A model generated the notes under the pieces. The model saw only the letters and a list, made by a program, of their open reading frames with translations, did no database searches and was not told where the DNA came from. Shown piece by piece: positions 63,576 through 64,000 of a DNA stretch of 64,000 nt; within the stretch, counting starts at the first letter, position 1; each line of letters starts with the position of its first letter. The position numbers and the translations under genes are program-made. The stretch comes from Lamellibrachia columna (lineage: Eukaryota > Annelida > Polychaeta > Sabellida > Siboglinidae): assembly GCA_963662155.1 (NCBI GenBank), contig OY759274.1, positions 45,679,565 through 45,743,564 on the forward strand, given 5' to 3'.

Positions 63576-64000
63576 AAGTAGCGCCTTTGGTTGTACAGGT
63601 GTCGCATCTAGCTACGCACGTAACGCTTTTTGCTAAGTATACATCACTTTTAGCTACGGAGTAACGCTTTAAGTATTAACGCTAAGTATGTACCCGGTTT
63701 AGCTGTGTAGTAACGCATTTAGCTATGTATGTACGCATTTGAACTATGTATTTTGGTTTTTTAAGCTATTTTTGTAACGTTTTTAGCTAAGTATGTCACG
63801 GGTTCATTATGTAGTAACGCTATTAGCTACCCATGTAATGTTTTCAGCTGTGTGTAACACTTTTAGTTATGCATTTATAGCATTTTGCTATGTAGTAACA
63901 TTTTATCATGTACGTGTCTCATTTAGCTAATTATCCAACGCTATGCATATGCATTCAGCTATGCAAGGCTTTTCGTTATGCATGTACCGCCTTTTGTTTT
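63576..64000. repeat. Degenerate TAACGC-type array, right part
   Basis: At least 15 irregular copies of AGCTATGTAGTAACGC-like units to the end of the window. It continues the array at 58756-58890 on the other side of the LINE. Confidence 0.75.

Overview
This is a window of animal nuclear DNA. It has spliced genes with GT-AG introns, long introns full of repeats, and a crowd of metazoan mobile elements (several LINE families, a Ty3/gypsy element, hAT and pogo/Tigger-like DNA transposons, tRNA-derived SINEs and a Polinton/Maverick). The DNA is AT-rich and packed with minisatellites and (TG)n, (TA)n and (CACG)n arrays. A marine invertebrate fits best, but the species cannot be fixed from sequence alone.

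Two cellular genes can be built exon by exon. On the + strand, bases 51-8921 hold the last six coding exons of PIBF1/CEP90, a centriolar-satellite and centrosome coiled-coil protein, with a poly(A) signal at 9345. On the - strand, 40618 down to 23362 holds a complete 17-exon leishmanolysin-like (M8 family, LMLN/invadolysin) zinc metalloprotease of 660 codons. All exon phases agree. It has a signal peptide, HEIYH plus the distal His of SHWEKR and the EAMTG Met-turn, a Cys-rich C-terminal domain and a terminal hydrophobic segment. A second, diverged copy of its 3' exons (52439-58372, - strand) marks a tandem duplication. In this copy exon 14 is missing and the last acceptor is lost.

Layout: 0-9.4 kb PIBF1; 9.4-14.1 kb stacked LINE relics, one LINE nested in another; 14.1-21.1 kb a Polinton fragment (integrase, membrane protein, capsid-type protein, major capsid, adenain-like protease) split by a full LINE at 15.2-18.8 kb; 21.6-23.0 kb a (TA)n hairpin and two unidentified terminal-exon-like ORFs; 23.4-40.6 kb the metalloprotease, whose first intron carries LINE and gypsy relics; 41-44.6 kb a CCATGG palindrome cluster and a decayed transposase gene; 44.7-48.3 kb an hAT element containing a Tigger-like element that contains a third inverted-repeat element; 48.3-52.4 kb repeats; 52.4-58.4 kb the metalloprotease paralogue with an hAT element, SINEs and LINE ends; 59-63.6 kb a nearly full LINE set in a degenerate short-repeat array.

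The most unusual theme is satellites built from splice sites. The last PIBF1 intron opens with about 120 tandem 31-bp units that each carry a GTAAGT/GTATGT donor motif and start at the genuine donor. Intron 11 of the metalloprotease ends in about eight 69-bp units that each copy the acceptor plus the start of exon 12. A decayed copy of the catalytic exon lies just upstream of the real one. A 24-bp array next to the paralogue's exon 16 has a second copy, in the same order of variants, inside an unrelated hAT element. Two (TA)n tracts are flanked by inverted copies of unique DNA. All exon models, family names and boundaries come from reading the sequence by eye; no search or alignment was run.
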